NCBI RefSeq assembly: GCF_014647055.1
Contig: NZ_BMOL01000015.1
Span: 1-64,000, forward strand
Length of the DNA: 64,000 bases
Origin: Deinococcus aerolatus
GTDB taxonomy: Bacteria > Deinococcota > Deinococci > Deinococcales > Deinococcaceae
Direction: 5' to 3'
Shown here: piece after piece, positions 19,743 through 30,592 of the stretch
Layout: each line of letters opens with the position of its first letter
How positions within the stretch are numbered: the first letter of the stretch is position 1
Translations under genes and position numbers: made by a program
The notes under the pieces: generated by a model
What the model was told of the DNA's origin: nothing
What the model saw: only the letters and a program-made list of their open reading frames with translations
Database searches by the model: none

Positions 19743-20516
19743 TCATCCCGCCACCCCTTCCCGCCGCTGCCGCGCCACCTCCTGCTCCTCCTCGACCAGG
19801 CGGAAGAAGATGCGTTCCAGGCTGTCGCCGTGCACGCCCCCGGCCTCGGTGCCGGTGCGGGCGCGCAACTGGTCCATCGTGCCCTCGCCCAGCACGCGCC
19901 CCCGGTCCAGCACCACCAGCCGGTCACACACGGCCTCGGCCAGCGGCAGGCTGTGTGTGGTCAGCAGCACGGTGCGGCCCCGGTCGGCGTGGGCGCGCAG
20001 CAGTTCGCGCACCTGTCGGGCGGCGTGGGGGTCCAGGCCCACCATTGGCTCATCCACGATCAGCACGCCGGGATCGGGCAGCATGGCCGAGATGATCGCC
20101 ACCTTCTGCCTCATCCCATGTGAGAACGTCTCGATGGGCTCGTTGCCGAAGTCTTCCAGCCGGAACAGGGCCAGCCAGCGGTCGATCTCGGCGTCGGCCC
20201 CGTCAACTGTGTACAGCTGCCCCACGAAGCGCAGCAACTCTCGGGCGGTCAGCTTGCCGTACAGGTACGGACGGTCCGGGATGTAGCCGAAGGCAGCCTT
20301 GGCCTTCAGCGGGTCTTTCCACACGTCATAGCCGGCCACGCGCACGGTACCGGAGGTGGGGCGGGTCAGACCCACCAGGGCGCGGATGGTGGTGGTCTTC
20401 CCCGCCCCGTTGCTGCCCAGCAGGCCGAACACGGCCCCCGGCGGCACCGTGAAGCTGAGGTCCTGCACCGCCTGATGCGCGCCGTAGCGCTTGCTGTAAT
20501 GGCTGACCTCGATCAT
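19743..20516 (-). CDS. ABC transporter ATP-binding protein
   Basis: The 257-residue ATPase has Walker A GSNGAGKT, a Q-loop region GYIPDRPYLYGKLT, signature SHGMRQK (a common variant in ABC-2 exporters), Walker B VLIVDEP with D-loop GLDPHA, and switch His in TTHS. It pairs with the downstream permease gene and would power export of an unidentified substrate, such as an antibiotic, polysaccharide or peptide. Confidence 0.95.
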   Translation of the reverse strand: MIEVSHYSKRYGAHQAVQDLSFTVPPGAVFGLLGSNGAGKTTTIRALVGLTRPTSGTVRVAGYDVWKDPLKAKAAFGYIPDRPYLYGKLTARELLRFVGQLYTVDGADAEIDRWLALFRLEDFGNEPIETFSHGMRQKVAIISAMLPDPGVLIVDEPMVGLDPHAARQVRELLRAHADRGRTVLLTTHSLPLAEAVCDRLVVLDRGRVLGEGTMDQLRARTGTEAGGVHGDSLERIFFRLVEEEQEVARQRREGVAG

Positions 20517-20576
20517 CTGGGCCCGATCATGAACCGGAGTGTAGGGGGGCCGGAATGACAGGAGCCTGACGCGGCT

Positions 20577-21290
20577 TCAGGTCACGGCTTCGGGTTCGCT
20601 GCCGCCGTCCCGGTATGCCAGATCGCCGGTCAGCCGCGTGACCAGGGTTTCCAGCGCCGCCTGCCGTGATCTCGCGTCGGTGGCCACGAGAACGGCATTC
20701 AACCCCTGCGCCAGCTCCGGACTTCTGCCGGCGAGGTCGGCAGGCCAGCGTTCGTGCTTGACCTCCCACCAGCCGTTGACGGCGTACAGCTGATCCACAG
20801 CGCTGCTGACCGTCGACAGGGCCACCAGCGCATGAACCGGCTCGTCCAGAACGCCCCGGCCGTCCATCACCTCCTCGATCAGGTTGAAGCGTTGGGCTTC
20901 CGTCAGGGGCCTGGGCTTCGGCCCCGCCGCGTAAAGCGCATGCGCCTCGGCCATCAGCGCGTCCAGCTCGGGATGGGGCAGGACGGCACGGCCCTGCGCG
21001 AACATCGTGACCGTCGCGGCGTCCTCCTCGGCAAACATCGCGCGGACCTGGCGAACGGGGTTGTGGAAGACCTCCACCGGCACGCCGTCCACCGTGAAGT
21101 TGCTGCGCCAGCGGTGTTCGCCGGTCACCAGAGCGTGGAAGTCCAGATCGCTGTGCGGCGTGGCCTCCCCAAGCGCCGCCGAACCGCACCACAGCGCGGC
21201 GTAGACCCCCGGCGTGGCGGCGACGCGCGCCAGTGCCACAGGCAGGGCAGCTTCCAGACGGGATTGATGGGCGGAGCGCTGGGCCTTCAC
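20577..21290 (-). CDS. Nucleotidyltransferase-domain protein
   Basis: This 237-residue protein begins with a pol-beta-type nucleotidyltransferase domain containing an exact GSx10DxD motif (GSAALGEATPHSDLD) and a third acidic residue candidate in VPVEVFH. The remaining 120 residues are helical, resembling the C-terminal domains of aminoglycoside or related nucleotidyltransferases. The substrate is unknown. It starts with GTG nine bases after the DUF402 gene, so the two are likely co-transcribed. Confidence 0.8.
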   Translation of the reverse strand: MKAQRSAHQSRLEAALPVALARVAATPGVYAALWCGSAALGEATPHSDLDFHALVTGEHRWRSNFTVDGVPVEVFHNPVRQVRAMFAEEDAATVTMFAQGRAVLPHPELDALMAEAHALYAAGPKPRPLTEAQRFNLIEEVMDGRGVLDEPVHALVALSTVSSAVDQLYAVNGWWEVKHERWPADLAGRSPELAQGLNAVLVATDARSRQAALETLVTRLTGDLAYRDGGSEPEAVT

Positions 21291-21299
21291 CCAGGAAGT

Positions 21300-21851
21300 C
21301 TAGGACACCATTGTGCCGGTCCCACCCGGCAGTCCGGCCTGGACCTCGCCGTGCCATTCCAGCCGCAGGGCCTGTCCCTTCAGCCAGTGGCTCAGGGAAT
21401 AGCGGGCGCGGGCCAGCCCGGATACGGTCTGGTGCGCCACCTCAATGGCCTGTTGCAGGTCCTCGGAGGTCAGAAAGCCCGCTTCCCAGGCGGCCAGCAG
21501 TTCGTCGGTGTCGGCGATTTCCGCTCCCAGACCGTCGTGCAGCACGATGTCCAGGTACAGGTCGCGCACGGTCCAGACGGCGCCCTCCCGGCTGATCTGG
21601 GCCACGTCAATGTAGAAGTCGTGTTCACGGTGGCCGTGAAAACTGTAATGGCAGACCACCAGATTCAGGGCGGGCAACAGATGCGCCTGCCAGTGGCGGA
21701 TACGCGGATGGCCCACAAAATCGCGGGCCACAAACAGGCCCACAGGGGTTTCCCGGTACGTTCTGACCGCACGGCGCCCGGTATTGGTGTGGTGACAGTT
21801 GGTTGCCGTGTCGTGCCGTTCCACCTTCACCGGATGCGCGTCAGCAAGCAT
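21300..21851 (-). CDS. DUF402 (FomD-like) protein
   Basis: The 183-residue protein has the DUF402 core: NLVVCHYSFHGHREHDFYIDV, then WTVRDLYLDIVL and the acidic DTDELLAAW. In characterised relatives such as FomD and Ntdp this acidic site binds divalent metal and hydrolyses nucleoside di/triphosphates or CMP-phosphonates. A TACGCT five bases before the ATG suggests a leaderless or near-leaderless message. The adjacent nucleotidyltransferase suggests a shared nucleotide-linked pathway, but this is inference. Confidence 0.85.
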   Translation of the reverse strand: MLADAHPVKVERHDTATNCHHTNTGRRAVRTYRETPVGLFVARDFVGHPRIRHWQAHLLPALNLVVCHYSFHGHREHDFYIDVAQISREGAVWTVRDLYLDIVLHDGLGAEIADTDELLAAWEAGFLTSEDLQQAIEVAHQTVSGLARARYSLSHWLKGQALRLEWHGEVQAGLPGGTGTMVS

Positions 21852-21929
21852 GGTCCAGCGTAGCCGCCCCCCACAGGAGCCGGCGCGGAGGAATCTAACA
21901 TCCCGGTCAAGAATGGAGACTTAATGAAG

Positions 21930-24503
<2,574 letters not shown>

Positions 24504-24511
24504 AACAGGGC

Positions 24512-24517
24512 AGTGTA
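24512..24517 (-). promoter_or_regulatory. -10 element for the U32 gene
   Basis: TACACT on the minus strand ends eight bases before the ATG at 24503; no Shine-Dalgarno sequence is seen. Confidence 0.45.
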
Positions 24518-24601
24518 GGCCGCGCAGGAAGGGCCAAATGTGGTGAGGAGCCAGGCGGACGGCGCAGCCCGTCTGCGCCTGTGCCAGCAAAGCCACACCC
24601 T

Positions 24602-24607
24602 TATACT
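24602..24607 (+). promoter_or_regulatory. -10 element for the diguanylate cyclase (decides the start)
   Basis: TATACT is exactly seven bases before the ATG at 24615. This favours that ATG, as a leaderless start, over the in-frame ATG at 24681 and the longer frame from 24540. Confidence 0.6.
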
Positions 24608-24614
24608 GCGGAGC

Positions 24615-25793
24615 ATGGTGCCTCCAGACGGCAGACAGGACGCGCGGCACCGGTCTGACACGTTTTCCCCGGCTATATCCATGACACCGTCGGCGGCCTC
24701 GAACCGGGCGCTGCGGCGGGTGTACCTGCTGATGCTGGGAATCGTGATCCTTGCTCTGACCATGTCCACCGCCGCACGGCAGCAGGCGGGTATTCCGGAG
24801 TTTTTCGTTCAGGTCGTGACGCCCCCCCTGATTGTGGTGTTCGGGGCCGTTATGGTCTGGCTGCTGCTGGGCCGCGCGCTGCGCGTCGCCGAAACCGTCA
24901 TGGTCTGGGCTGCGGGCCTGGCATCACTGGCCAACGTGACAGCTTTCTCAGTGACGCAGCAGCCGCCCACGTATTACCTCAATTCGGGGCCGTACCTGAG
25001 CATACTGGTGGCCTTTACCTTTTTGCTGCTGATTCACACCCGTCCCCGCACTGGACATCTGGCCCTGGGGCTGCTGGCCGTGTCGCTGGCACTGCCCTGG
25101 ATCTTTCAAAACGAATCCGTGACCGGCCACCCACTGGACCTGTTGCGACTACAGGTCAACATCACGGCCACCGCCGTCATGATCTACCTGCTGTCGTGGT
25201 ACCGCACCCAGCACCTGTCCTCGTTGCAGCGTCAGCAGCTGCTGGCGGCCCTGGCATATTCGGACCCGCTCACGGGCCTGCCCAACCGGCGGGGCCTGAT
25301 GGTGGAGGCCGCCGGGCACAGCGGGCAACAGGACCAGCCGGACGCGCTACTGCTGGTAGACATCGATCATTTCAAGGTGATCAACGACCGCCACGGCCAC
25401 GCGGTTGGGGACGAGGTGCTGATCCTGGCCGCCGCACTCCTGGCGCGGGTCACGGGCCGCCAGGGCACCGTGGGCCGCTGGGGCGGCGACGAGTTCCTGG
25501 TCCTGCTGCCCGGCATGGACGCGGCGGCCGCCCAGGGCCACGCCGAGAGGCTGGTCCGCACCTTTCAGGAGCAGCCCTGGCCGCACGGCCTGAACATCAC
25601 GGTCAGCGTGGGGGGCGCCCAGCTCCAGACCCCCGGCACCCACGACGCCGATCTGGCGCGGGCCGACGCCGCCCTGTACCACGCCAAGGCACTGGGGCGT
25701 AACCGCAGCGCCGTCTTCGACCAGCTCGACGAGCAGACTAGGCAGCAGCTGCTGGACGGTGCTCGCTCCGCCCCTGACCTGCGCCCCGCCTGA
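24615..25793 (+). CDS. Membrane-bound diguanylate cyclase (GGDEF)
   Basis: This 392-residue protein has six hydrophobic helices in roughly residues 35-210, a short linker, and a C-terminal GGDEF domain with DPLTGLPNRRG, LLVDIDHFKVINDRHGH and an intact WGGDEFLVL. It should synthesise c-di-GMP from two GTP in response to a membrane or ligand signal. No RxxD inhibitory site is apparent. It is divergent from the U32 gene and is the second c-di-GMP enzyme in the window. Confidence 0.93.
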   Translation: MVPPDGRQDARHRSDTFSPAISMTPSAASNRALRRVYLLMLGIVILALTMSTAARQQAGIPEFFVQVVTPPLIVVFGAVMVWLLLGRALRVAETVMVWAAGLASLANVTAFSVTQQPPTYYLNSGPYLSILVAFTFLLLIHTRPRTGHLALGLLAVSLALPWIFQNESVTGHPLDLLRLQVNITATAVMIYLLSWYRTQHLSSLQRQQLLAALAYSDPLTGLPNRRGLMVEAAGHSGQQDQPDALLLVDIDHFKVINDRHGHAVGDEVLILAAALLARVTGRQGTVGRWGGDEFLVLLPGMDAAAAQGHAERLVRTFQEQPWPHGLNITVSVGGAQLQTPGTHDADLARADAALYHAKALGRNRSAVFDQLDEQTRQQLLDGARSAPDLRPA

Positions 25794-25937
25794 AGCGCTG
25801 GGCTGCGCCCCCGACCGCCCGCTAGACTGGCCTATATCCTCGCGGCGGCCCCCGGCCCCCATGCATCCCGTGACCTGCTCCGCCGCACCCCCGACGTCCT
25901 TTCCGCCGTTCGAGTCCGCCTTTCAAGGAGGCCCACC

Positions 25938-26516
25938 ATGTCCGCCGACGCCGATCCGCACGCCCAGCCTCAAGCCACGCCGGCCACCGAAGCCACTGAC
26001 GCCGAGGTGCTGGACATCATGCAGTCGGCCTTCGAGGCGGCGCGCAACGGGGACGCCGGGTTTCTGAACACCTGGCTGGGGCGCGGCCTGCCGCCCAACC
26101 TTCAGAACACACGCGGCGACACGCTGCTGATGCTGGCCGCATACCACAGCCACATCGGCGCTGTCCGCACCCTGCTGGACCACGGGGCCGATCCCGACAT
26201 TCTGAACGATCAGGGGCAGACCCCGCTGATGGGCGCGGCCTTCCGGGGCGATCAGGCCACCGCCGAACTGCTCGTCGAGCGCGGCGCGGGGCTGGACGTG
26301 GCCGCACCCGGCGGCAGGACAGCCCTGATGATGGCCGCGATGTTTGGCCGCATGGACATGTTGAACTGGCTGCTGGAGCTAGGCGCCGATCCCAGAGTAC
26401 GCGACGGGGGCGGGGCCAGCGCCGCCGACGCGGCCCGCGTGATGGGCGCGGCAGACACGGCGGCGCGGCTGGACGCCGTGATGGCAGCCCGTGGGGACGG
26501 CACTCCTGCAGAGTGA
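25938..26516 (+). CDS. Ankyrin-repeat protein
   Basis: The 192-residue protein has about four ankyrin repeats from residue 35 onward. The clearest are GDTLLMLAAYHSHIGAVRTLLDHGAD, GQTPLMGAAFRGDQATAELLVERGA and GRTALMMAAMFGRMDMLNWLLELGAD. These form a protein-binding surface. There is no signal peptide. An AAGGAGG eight bases before the ATG is a strong ribosome-binding site. Bacterial relatives are often immunity or catalase-associated proteins, but the context here gives no partner. Confidence 0.92.
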   Translation: MSADADPHAQPQATPATEATDAEVLDIMQSAFEAARNGDAGFLNTWLGRGLPPNLQNTRGDTLLMLAAYHSHIGAVRTLLDHGADPDILNDQGQTPLMGAAFRGDQATAELLVERGAGLDVAAPGGRTALMMAAMFGRMDMLNWLLELGADPRVRDGGGASAADAARVMGAADTAARLDAVMAARGDGTPAE

Positions 26517-26553
26517 ACTGCCCGCCAGCCCGCCACGTTGACTAGTTTCCAGA

Positions 26554-26583
26554 TTGAAATGTGGCCCACGCGACCGCTAGACT
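26554..26583 (+). promoter_or_regulatory. Promoter of the aspS2 leader
   Basis: TTGAAA (26554-26559) and TAGACT (26578-26583) are separated by 18 nt. The -10 ends exactly seven bases before the ATG of the 14-codon leader ORF, so the transcript would begin at or beside that ATG. Confidence 0.7.
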
Positions 26584-26590
26584 TGCCCGC

Positions 26591-26635
26591 ATGTTCGTGG
26601 CCCCCACCAACAACAGCGACAACGATCCCCGCTAG
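26591..26635 (+). CDS. Asn/Asp-rich leader peptide of aspS2 (putative attenuator)
   Basis: A leaderless 14-codon ORF reads MFVAPTNNSDNDPR, stop TAG. Codons 7, 8 and 11 are Asn (AAC) and codons 10 and 12 are Asp, so five of six consecutive codons are Asn or Asp. The TAG overlaps the left arm of an antiterminator-like helix, and a strong terminator follows about 20 bases later, ahead of aspS2. This is the organisation of leader-peptide attenuators of amino acid operons. It is too short for routine gene callers. The function is inferred from geometry and codon content. Confidence 0.75.
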   Translation: MFVAPTNNSDNDPR

Positions 26636-26691
26636 GGGACGCCTGATGCCGCCGCGCCCCCGACCTCCTCGCCGGAGTCGGGGGCTTTTTT
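26626..26691 (+). terminator. Attenuator: three competing hairpins ending in an intrinsic terminator
   Basis: Helix 1:2 pairs 26626-26630 with 26635-26639 (TCCCC/GGGGA, loop GCTA). Helix 2:3 pairs 26635-26638 and 26640-26642 with 26654-26660 (GGGG, bulged A, CGC against GCGCCCC, 11-nt loop). Helix 3:4 is the terminator, pairing 26656-26664 with 26677-26685 (GCCCCCGAC/GTCGGGGGC, with a further short stem inside) followed by TTTTTT (26686-26691). The 2:3 and 3:4 helices share 26656-26660 and cannot coexist, nor can 1:2 and 2:3. Confidence 0.75.
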
Positions 26692-26715
26692 GAGTCCGCC
26701 CACACAGGAGATTCC

Positions 26716-28050
26716 ATGACCACCGAACCCCAGCCCGCTGCAACAACACAGAAACTCCCCCGCACCCTGACCCGTGACCTCGCGCAGCACGACGGGCAGA
26801 CCGTGCGCCTTCAGGGCTTCGTTCATGCCCGGCGCGACCTGGGCGGCGTGCAGTTCGTGGTGCTGCGCGACGTGTCCGGCATTACCCAGTGCGTGGGCAG
26901 CAGCCTGAGCCTTCCCCTGCCCGAGAGCAGCGTCGAGGTGGTGGGCCGGGTCAAGGCGCATCCCAAGGCGCCGGGGGGGTTTGAGGTGCAGGTCACGGAC
27001 TTCCGCGTGGTCAGCGCCGCCGTGGAGGCGCCGCCGCTGGAAATTCCCAAGATGGAATGGAACGTCAACCCCGAGACCATGCTGGACTACCGCTACGTCT
27101 CGCTGCGCGGGCTGCGCGAGCGGGCGGCCCTGAAGGTGCAGGGCGAGATCGTGTACGGGTTTCACACCTACCTGCGCGAACACGGTTTTACCGAGATCAG
27201 CACGCCCAAGATCGTCTCTGCAGGCGCGGAGGGCGGCGCGAACCTGTTCAAGCTGGACTACTTCGGCGAGCAGGCGTACCTGGCCCAGAGCCCGCAGCTA
27301 TACAAGCAGATCATGGTGGGCGTCTTCGAGCGCGTCTATGAGGTGGCCGCCGTCTACCGCGCCGAGGAACACGCCACCAGCCGCCACCTGAACGAGTACC
27401 TGTCGCTGGATGTGGAAATGGGCTTTATCGACAGCGAGGACGACGTGATGGCCCTGCAAAACGGGCTGCTGGCGGCCATCATGGAACGGCTGCGCGAGAC
27501 CTGCGCCGCCGAGTTCACGCTGCTGGGGGCGACGATCCCCGACGTTCCGGCGCACATTCCGCGTATTCCGCTGATGGAAGCCCGCGCACTGGTGACCGAG
27601 AAGTACGGTCATCAGGTCGGCGGCAAGGACCTGGACCCGGAGGCCGAACGCCTGCTCTCTCAGCACTTCACCGAAACCGAGGGCAGCGACTTTGTGTTCG
27701 TGACCAAGTACCCACGCGCTGCCCGGCCCTTCTACACGCACGCCGACCACAACGCGGACGGCAGCCTGAACCCGGACCTCACGCGCGGCTATGACCTGCT
27801 GTTCCGGGGCATCGAGATCACCTCCGGCGGGCAGCGCATCCACGACCACGCCATGCTAATGGACTCGATCCGCGCCTACCGGATGAATCCCGAAGCCATG
27901 ACCGGCTACTCCGAGGTGTTCAAGTTCGGTATGCCCCCGCACGGCGGCTTCGCCATCGGAGCCGAGCGGCTGACCGCCAAGCTGCTGGGCATCGCCAACG
28001 TGCGCTATGCCCGCGCCTTCCCGCGTGACCGCCACCGCCTGACGCCCTGA
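26716..28050 (+). CDS. aspS2: Non-discriminating aspartyl-tRNA synthetase, archaeal type (AspRS2)
   Basis: The 444-residue enzyme has an N-terminal OB anticodon-binding fold and a class II catalytic domain. Motif 2 is VYRAEEHATSRHLNEYLSLD and motif 3 is GFAIGAERLTAKLLG. It is the compact archaeal type lacking the bacterial GAD insertion. His37 (FVHARRD) and Pro86 (HPKAPGG) fall at the positions described in D. radiodurans AspRS2 as His28 and Pro77, which mark enzymes that also charge tRNA-Asn with Asp. GatCAB then amidates Asp-tRNA-Asn, the route to Asn in deinococci. An AGGAG five bases before the ATG supports the start. A leader peptide and terminator precede it. Confidence 0.95.
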   Translation: MTTEPQPAATTQKLPRTLTRDLAQHDGQTVRLQGFVHARRDLGGVQFVVLRDVSGITQCVGSSLSLPLPESSVEVVGRVKAHPKAPGGFEVQVTDFRVVSAAVEAPPLEIPKMEWNVNPETMLDYRYVSLRGLRERAALKVQGEIVYGFHTYLREHGFTEISTPKIVSAGAEGGANLFKLDYFGEQAYLAQSPQLYKQIMVGVFERVYEVAAVYRAEEHATSRHLNEYLSLDVEMGFIDSEDDVMALQNGLLAAIMERLRETCAAEFTLLGATIPDVPAHIPRIPLMEARALVTEKYGHQVGGKDLDPEAERLLSQHFTETEGSDFVFVTKYPRAARPFYTHADHNADGSLNPDLTRGYDLLFRGIEITSGGQRIHDHAMLMDSIRAYRMNPEAMTGYSEVFKFGMPPHGGFAIGAERLTAKLLGIANVRYARAFPRDRHRLTP

Positions 28051-28052
28051 AT

Positions 28053-28106
28053 GCCTGAAAGCCCAGCCCCACCAGGGAAGGGGGCTGGGCCGTTCAGGCT
28101 CTTTTC
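28053..28106 (+). terminator. Terminator of aspS2
   Basis: A long two-part stem (GCCTGAA/TTCAGGC and GCCCAGCCCC/GGGGCTGGGC) is followed by CTTTTC. Confidence 0.85.
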
Positions 28107-28116
28107 AAGACAGAAA

Positions 28117-28160
28117 GCGGGGCAGAGACCCGCCAGAATCTGGCCCGTCTCTGCCCCACC
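28117..28160 (-). terminator. Probable terminator of slyD
   Basis: A perfect 11-bp inverted repeat GGGGCAGAGAC (28119-28129)/GTCTCTGCCCC (28147-28157) lies just past the slyD stop. On the minus strand it is followed by GCTTTCTGTCTT, a weak T-run. Confidence 0.6.
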
Positions 28161-28176
28161 CCTCAGCCCTCAGGCT

Positions 28177-28671
<495 letters not shown>

Positions 28672-28807
28672 AGGGCCTCCATATCTCGCCCGGCGGCGGA
28701 TGCCAGCATATCGGGACGAGTTTTCTCGCCTGAGAAGTGTAACGCTTTGGGCTGCGCGGTGCGTCCCGCGCAGGGGTCGCCTGCCGCCGGGGGCACCTCC
28801 ACGCGGC

Positions 28808-30340
28808 TCAGCCCTCCTGACCCAGGCGGCCAGTCTCCACCGTCAGCGCCCGCAGGCCTGCCGCCAGCTCGGGGCGCAGGTCGCCGGCACGGTAGCGCCA
28901 GGTCCAGTTGTGGGCTCCGGTGGTGCCGGGCAGGTTCATACGGTCCTCGCTGCCCAGGTTGAAGATGTCCTGCAGGGGAACCACCGCCAGTGCGGCGCGG
29001 CTCTCGAAGGCCAGGCGCATCATCTGCGGCACGAAGGTGGCCTCGCTGGGATCCGAGGAGGTGTAGGTGCGGAAGTTGTGCTTCTCCAGTTCCTCGGCGT
29101 GGACCCACCAGCCGCGCGTGGTGTCGTTGTCGTGGGTGCCGGTGTAGACCACCTGGTTCTCGCGCAGGTTGTGCGGCAGAAAGTCGTTGACGGCAAAGTC
29201 GCCCCCGCCAAAGGCGAACTGCAGCACCGCCATGCCGGGAAAGCCGAAGTCGTCGCGCAGCTTTTCCACGTCCGGGGTGATCACGCCCAGGTCCTCGGCG
29301 ATGATCGGCAGCACGCCCAGCGCGTCGCGCACAGCCTGAAACATCTCGTCGCCCAGGGCGGGCACCCAGCGCCCGTGCATGGCGGTCTCGGCGGGAAAGG
29401 GAATTTCCCAGGACGCCGCAAAGCCCCGGAAGTGGTCGATACGGATCAGGTCGAACAGCTTCATGCTGCCCTTGAACCGCTCAATCCACCATGCAAAGCC
29501 GTCTTCCCGCATGGCCTTCCAGTTGTACAGCGGGTTGCCCCACAGCTGCCCGGTCTCCGAGAAGTAGTCCGGCGGCACGCCTGCCACCACGGTGGGCTGG
29601 CCCTGATCGTCGAAATAGAACTGGTCTCGGCCCGCCCACGCGTCGCTGCTGTCCATCGCCACGAAGATGGGAATATCGCCGATCACCTCGATGCCCCGCT
29701 CACGGGCGTAGGCCCGGACCGCGGCCCACTGGCGGAAGAACAGGAACTGGACGAAGCGGGTGCGTTCAATGGACACGCTCAGGTCATGTCGGGCCGCGTC
29801 CAGCGCCTCAGGCTGGCGGTCACGCACGGCAGGCTGCCAGGCGTTCCACTGCAATCCGCCGTGCGCCGCTTTCAGGGCTGTGAACAGCGCGTAGTCGTCG
29901 AGCCAGCCAGCTTCTTCGGCCTTGAACGCCTCGAACTCATGGGACAGGTGCGGGGCCGCGCCTCCCACGAACGAGATGTACGCCCGCTCCAGCATCTGGT
30001 TGCGCCAGATGTATTGCAGGCCAAAATCCACCCGGTCAGGCGCGAAGACTGGCGTAGCGGCAAAGTCGGTTTCATGCAGCAGGCCTTCGCCGCGCAGGGT
30101 CGCCAGATCGATCAGGTACGGGTTGCCCGCAAAGGCGCTGAAAGCCTGATAAGGGCTATCGCCGTAGCCGGTCGGCCCCAGCGGCATGACCTGCCAGTAT
30201 TTTTGCCCGGCGTCCGCCAGCCAGTCGATGAAATTACGCGCGTAAAGGCCCAGTTCGCCGATGCCGTAGGGACCGGGCAGGCTGGTGGGGTGCAGCAGAA
30301 CGCCGCTGGAGCGGGCCAGTGTGGGGGGGGGCAGGGTCAT
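28808..30340 (-). CDS. malQ: 4-alpha-glucanotransferase (amylomaltase)
   Basis: MalQ (GH77) transfers alpha-1,4-glucan segments between maltodextrins. The 510-residue length is that of Thermus-type amylomaltases. Conserved blocks include GVLLHPTSLPGPYGIG, GDIPIFVAMDSSD, LIRIDHFRGF (catalytic nucleophile Asp), AEDLGVITPDVEKLRDDFGFPGM (acid/base Glu) and TGTHDNDTTRGW. The ATG at 30340 follows a GAGGAGG by nine bases. Codons 4-6 are an uninterrupted run of nine C, a slippage-prone start. An 18-bp palindrome lies in the 5' leader. Confidence 0.96.
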   Translation of the reverse strand: MTLPPPTLARSSGVLLHPTSLPGPYGIGELGLYARNFIDWLADAGQKYWQVMPLGPTGYGDSPYQAFSAFAGNPYLIDLATLRGEGLLHETDFAATPVFAPDRVDFGLQYIWRNQMLERAYISFVGGAAPHLSHEFEAFKAEEAGWLDDYALFTALKAAHGGLQWNAWQPAVRDRQPEALDAARHDLSVSIERTRFVQFLFFRQWAAVRAYARERGIEVIGDIPIFVAMDSSDAWAGRDQFYFDDQGQPTVVAGVPPDYFSETGQLWGNPLYNWKAMREDGFAWWIERFKGSMKLFDLIRIDHFRGFAASWEIPFPAETAMHGRWVPALGDEMFQAVRDALGVLPIIAEDLGVITPDVEKLRDDFGFPGMAVLQFAFGGGDFAVNDFLPHNLRENQVVYTGTHDNDTTRGWWVHAEELEKHNFRTYTSSDPSEATFVPQMMRLAFESRAALAVVPLQDIFNLGSEDRMNLPGTTGAHNWTWRYRAGDLRPELAAGLRALTVETGRLGQEG

Positions 30341-30389
30341 GGGTGAAAACCTCCTCGGCAGAGAGGGAGCGGAGAGGAAAAGGGGAAAA

Positions 30390-30407
30390 TTTGGAAGTGA
30401 TTCCAAA
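30390..30407 (-). promoter_or_regulatory. Palindromic operator-like site in the malQ leader
   Basis: A perfect inverted repeat TTTGGAA-N4-TTCCAAA lies 50 bases before the malQ ATG and downstream of a TACTAT (30440-30435) that could be the -10. A repressor bound here would block transcription; it could instead form an mRNA hairpin. Confidence 0.45.
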
Positions 30408-30592
30408 GAGGACGGTGTTCCGGTATTGCCGAGGATAGTACATGAACCGGCCCTACGAACCAGCCTCCAAAGAGACGCTCAAGACAGAGGCGGCAGGAAG
30501 AAATGGGCGTATGGCCCCCTCCTGTCAAAGGAAGGGGAACGCACGCCCGGCGGGTGGGCAGGCAGGGGAATCCCGCTCTCGCCCGCCGCGCC

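Noticed and set aside
17129..20095. 988-codon plus-strand open frame
   Set aside because: It is antisense to the ABC exporter and the membrane protein gene. Its translation is Gln/His/Arg-rich and matches no family, which is typical of a high-GC shadow frame.
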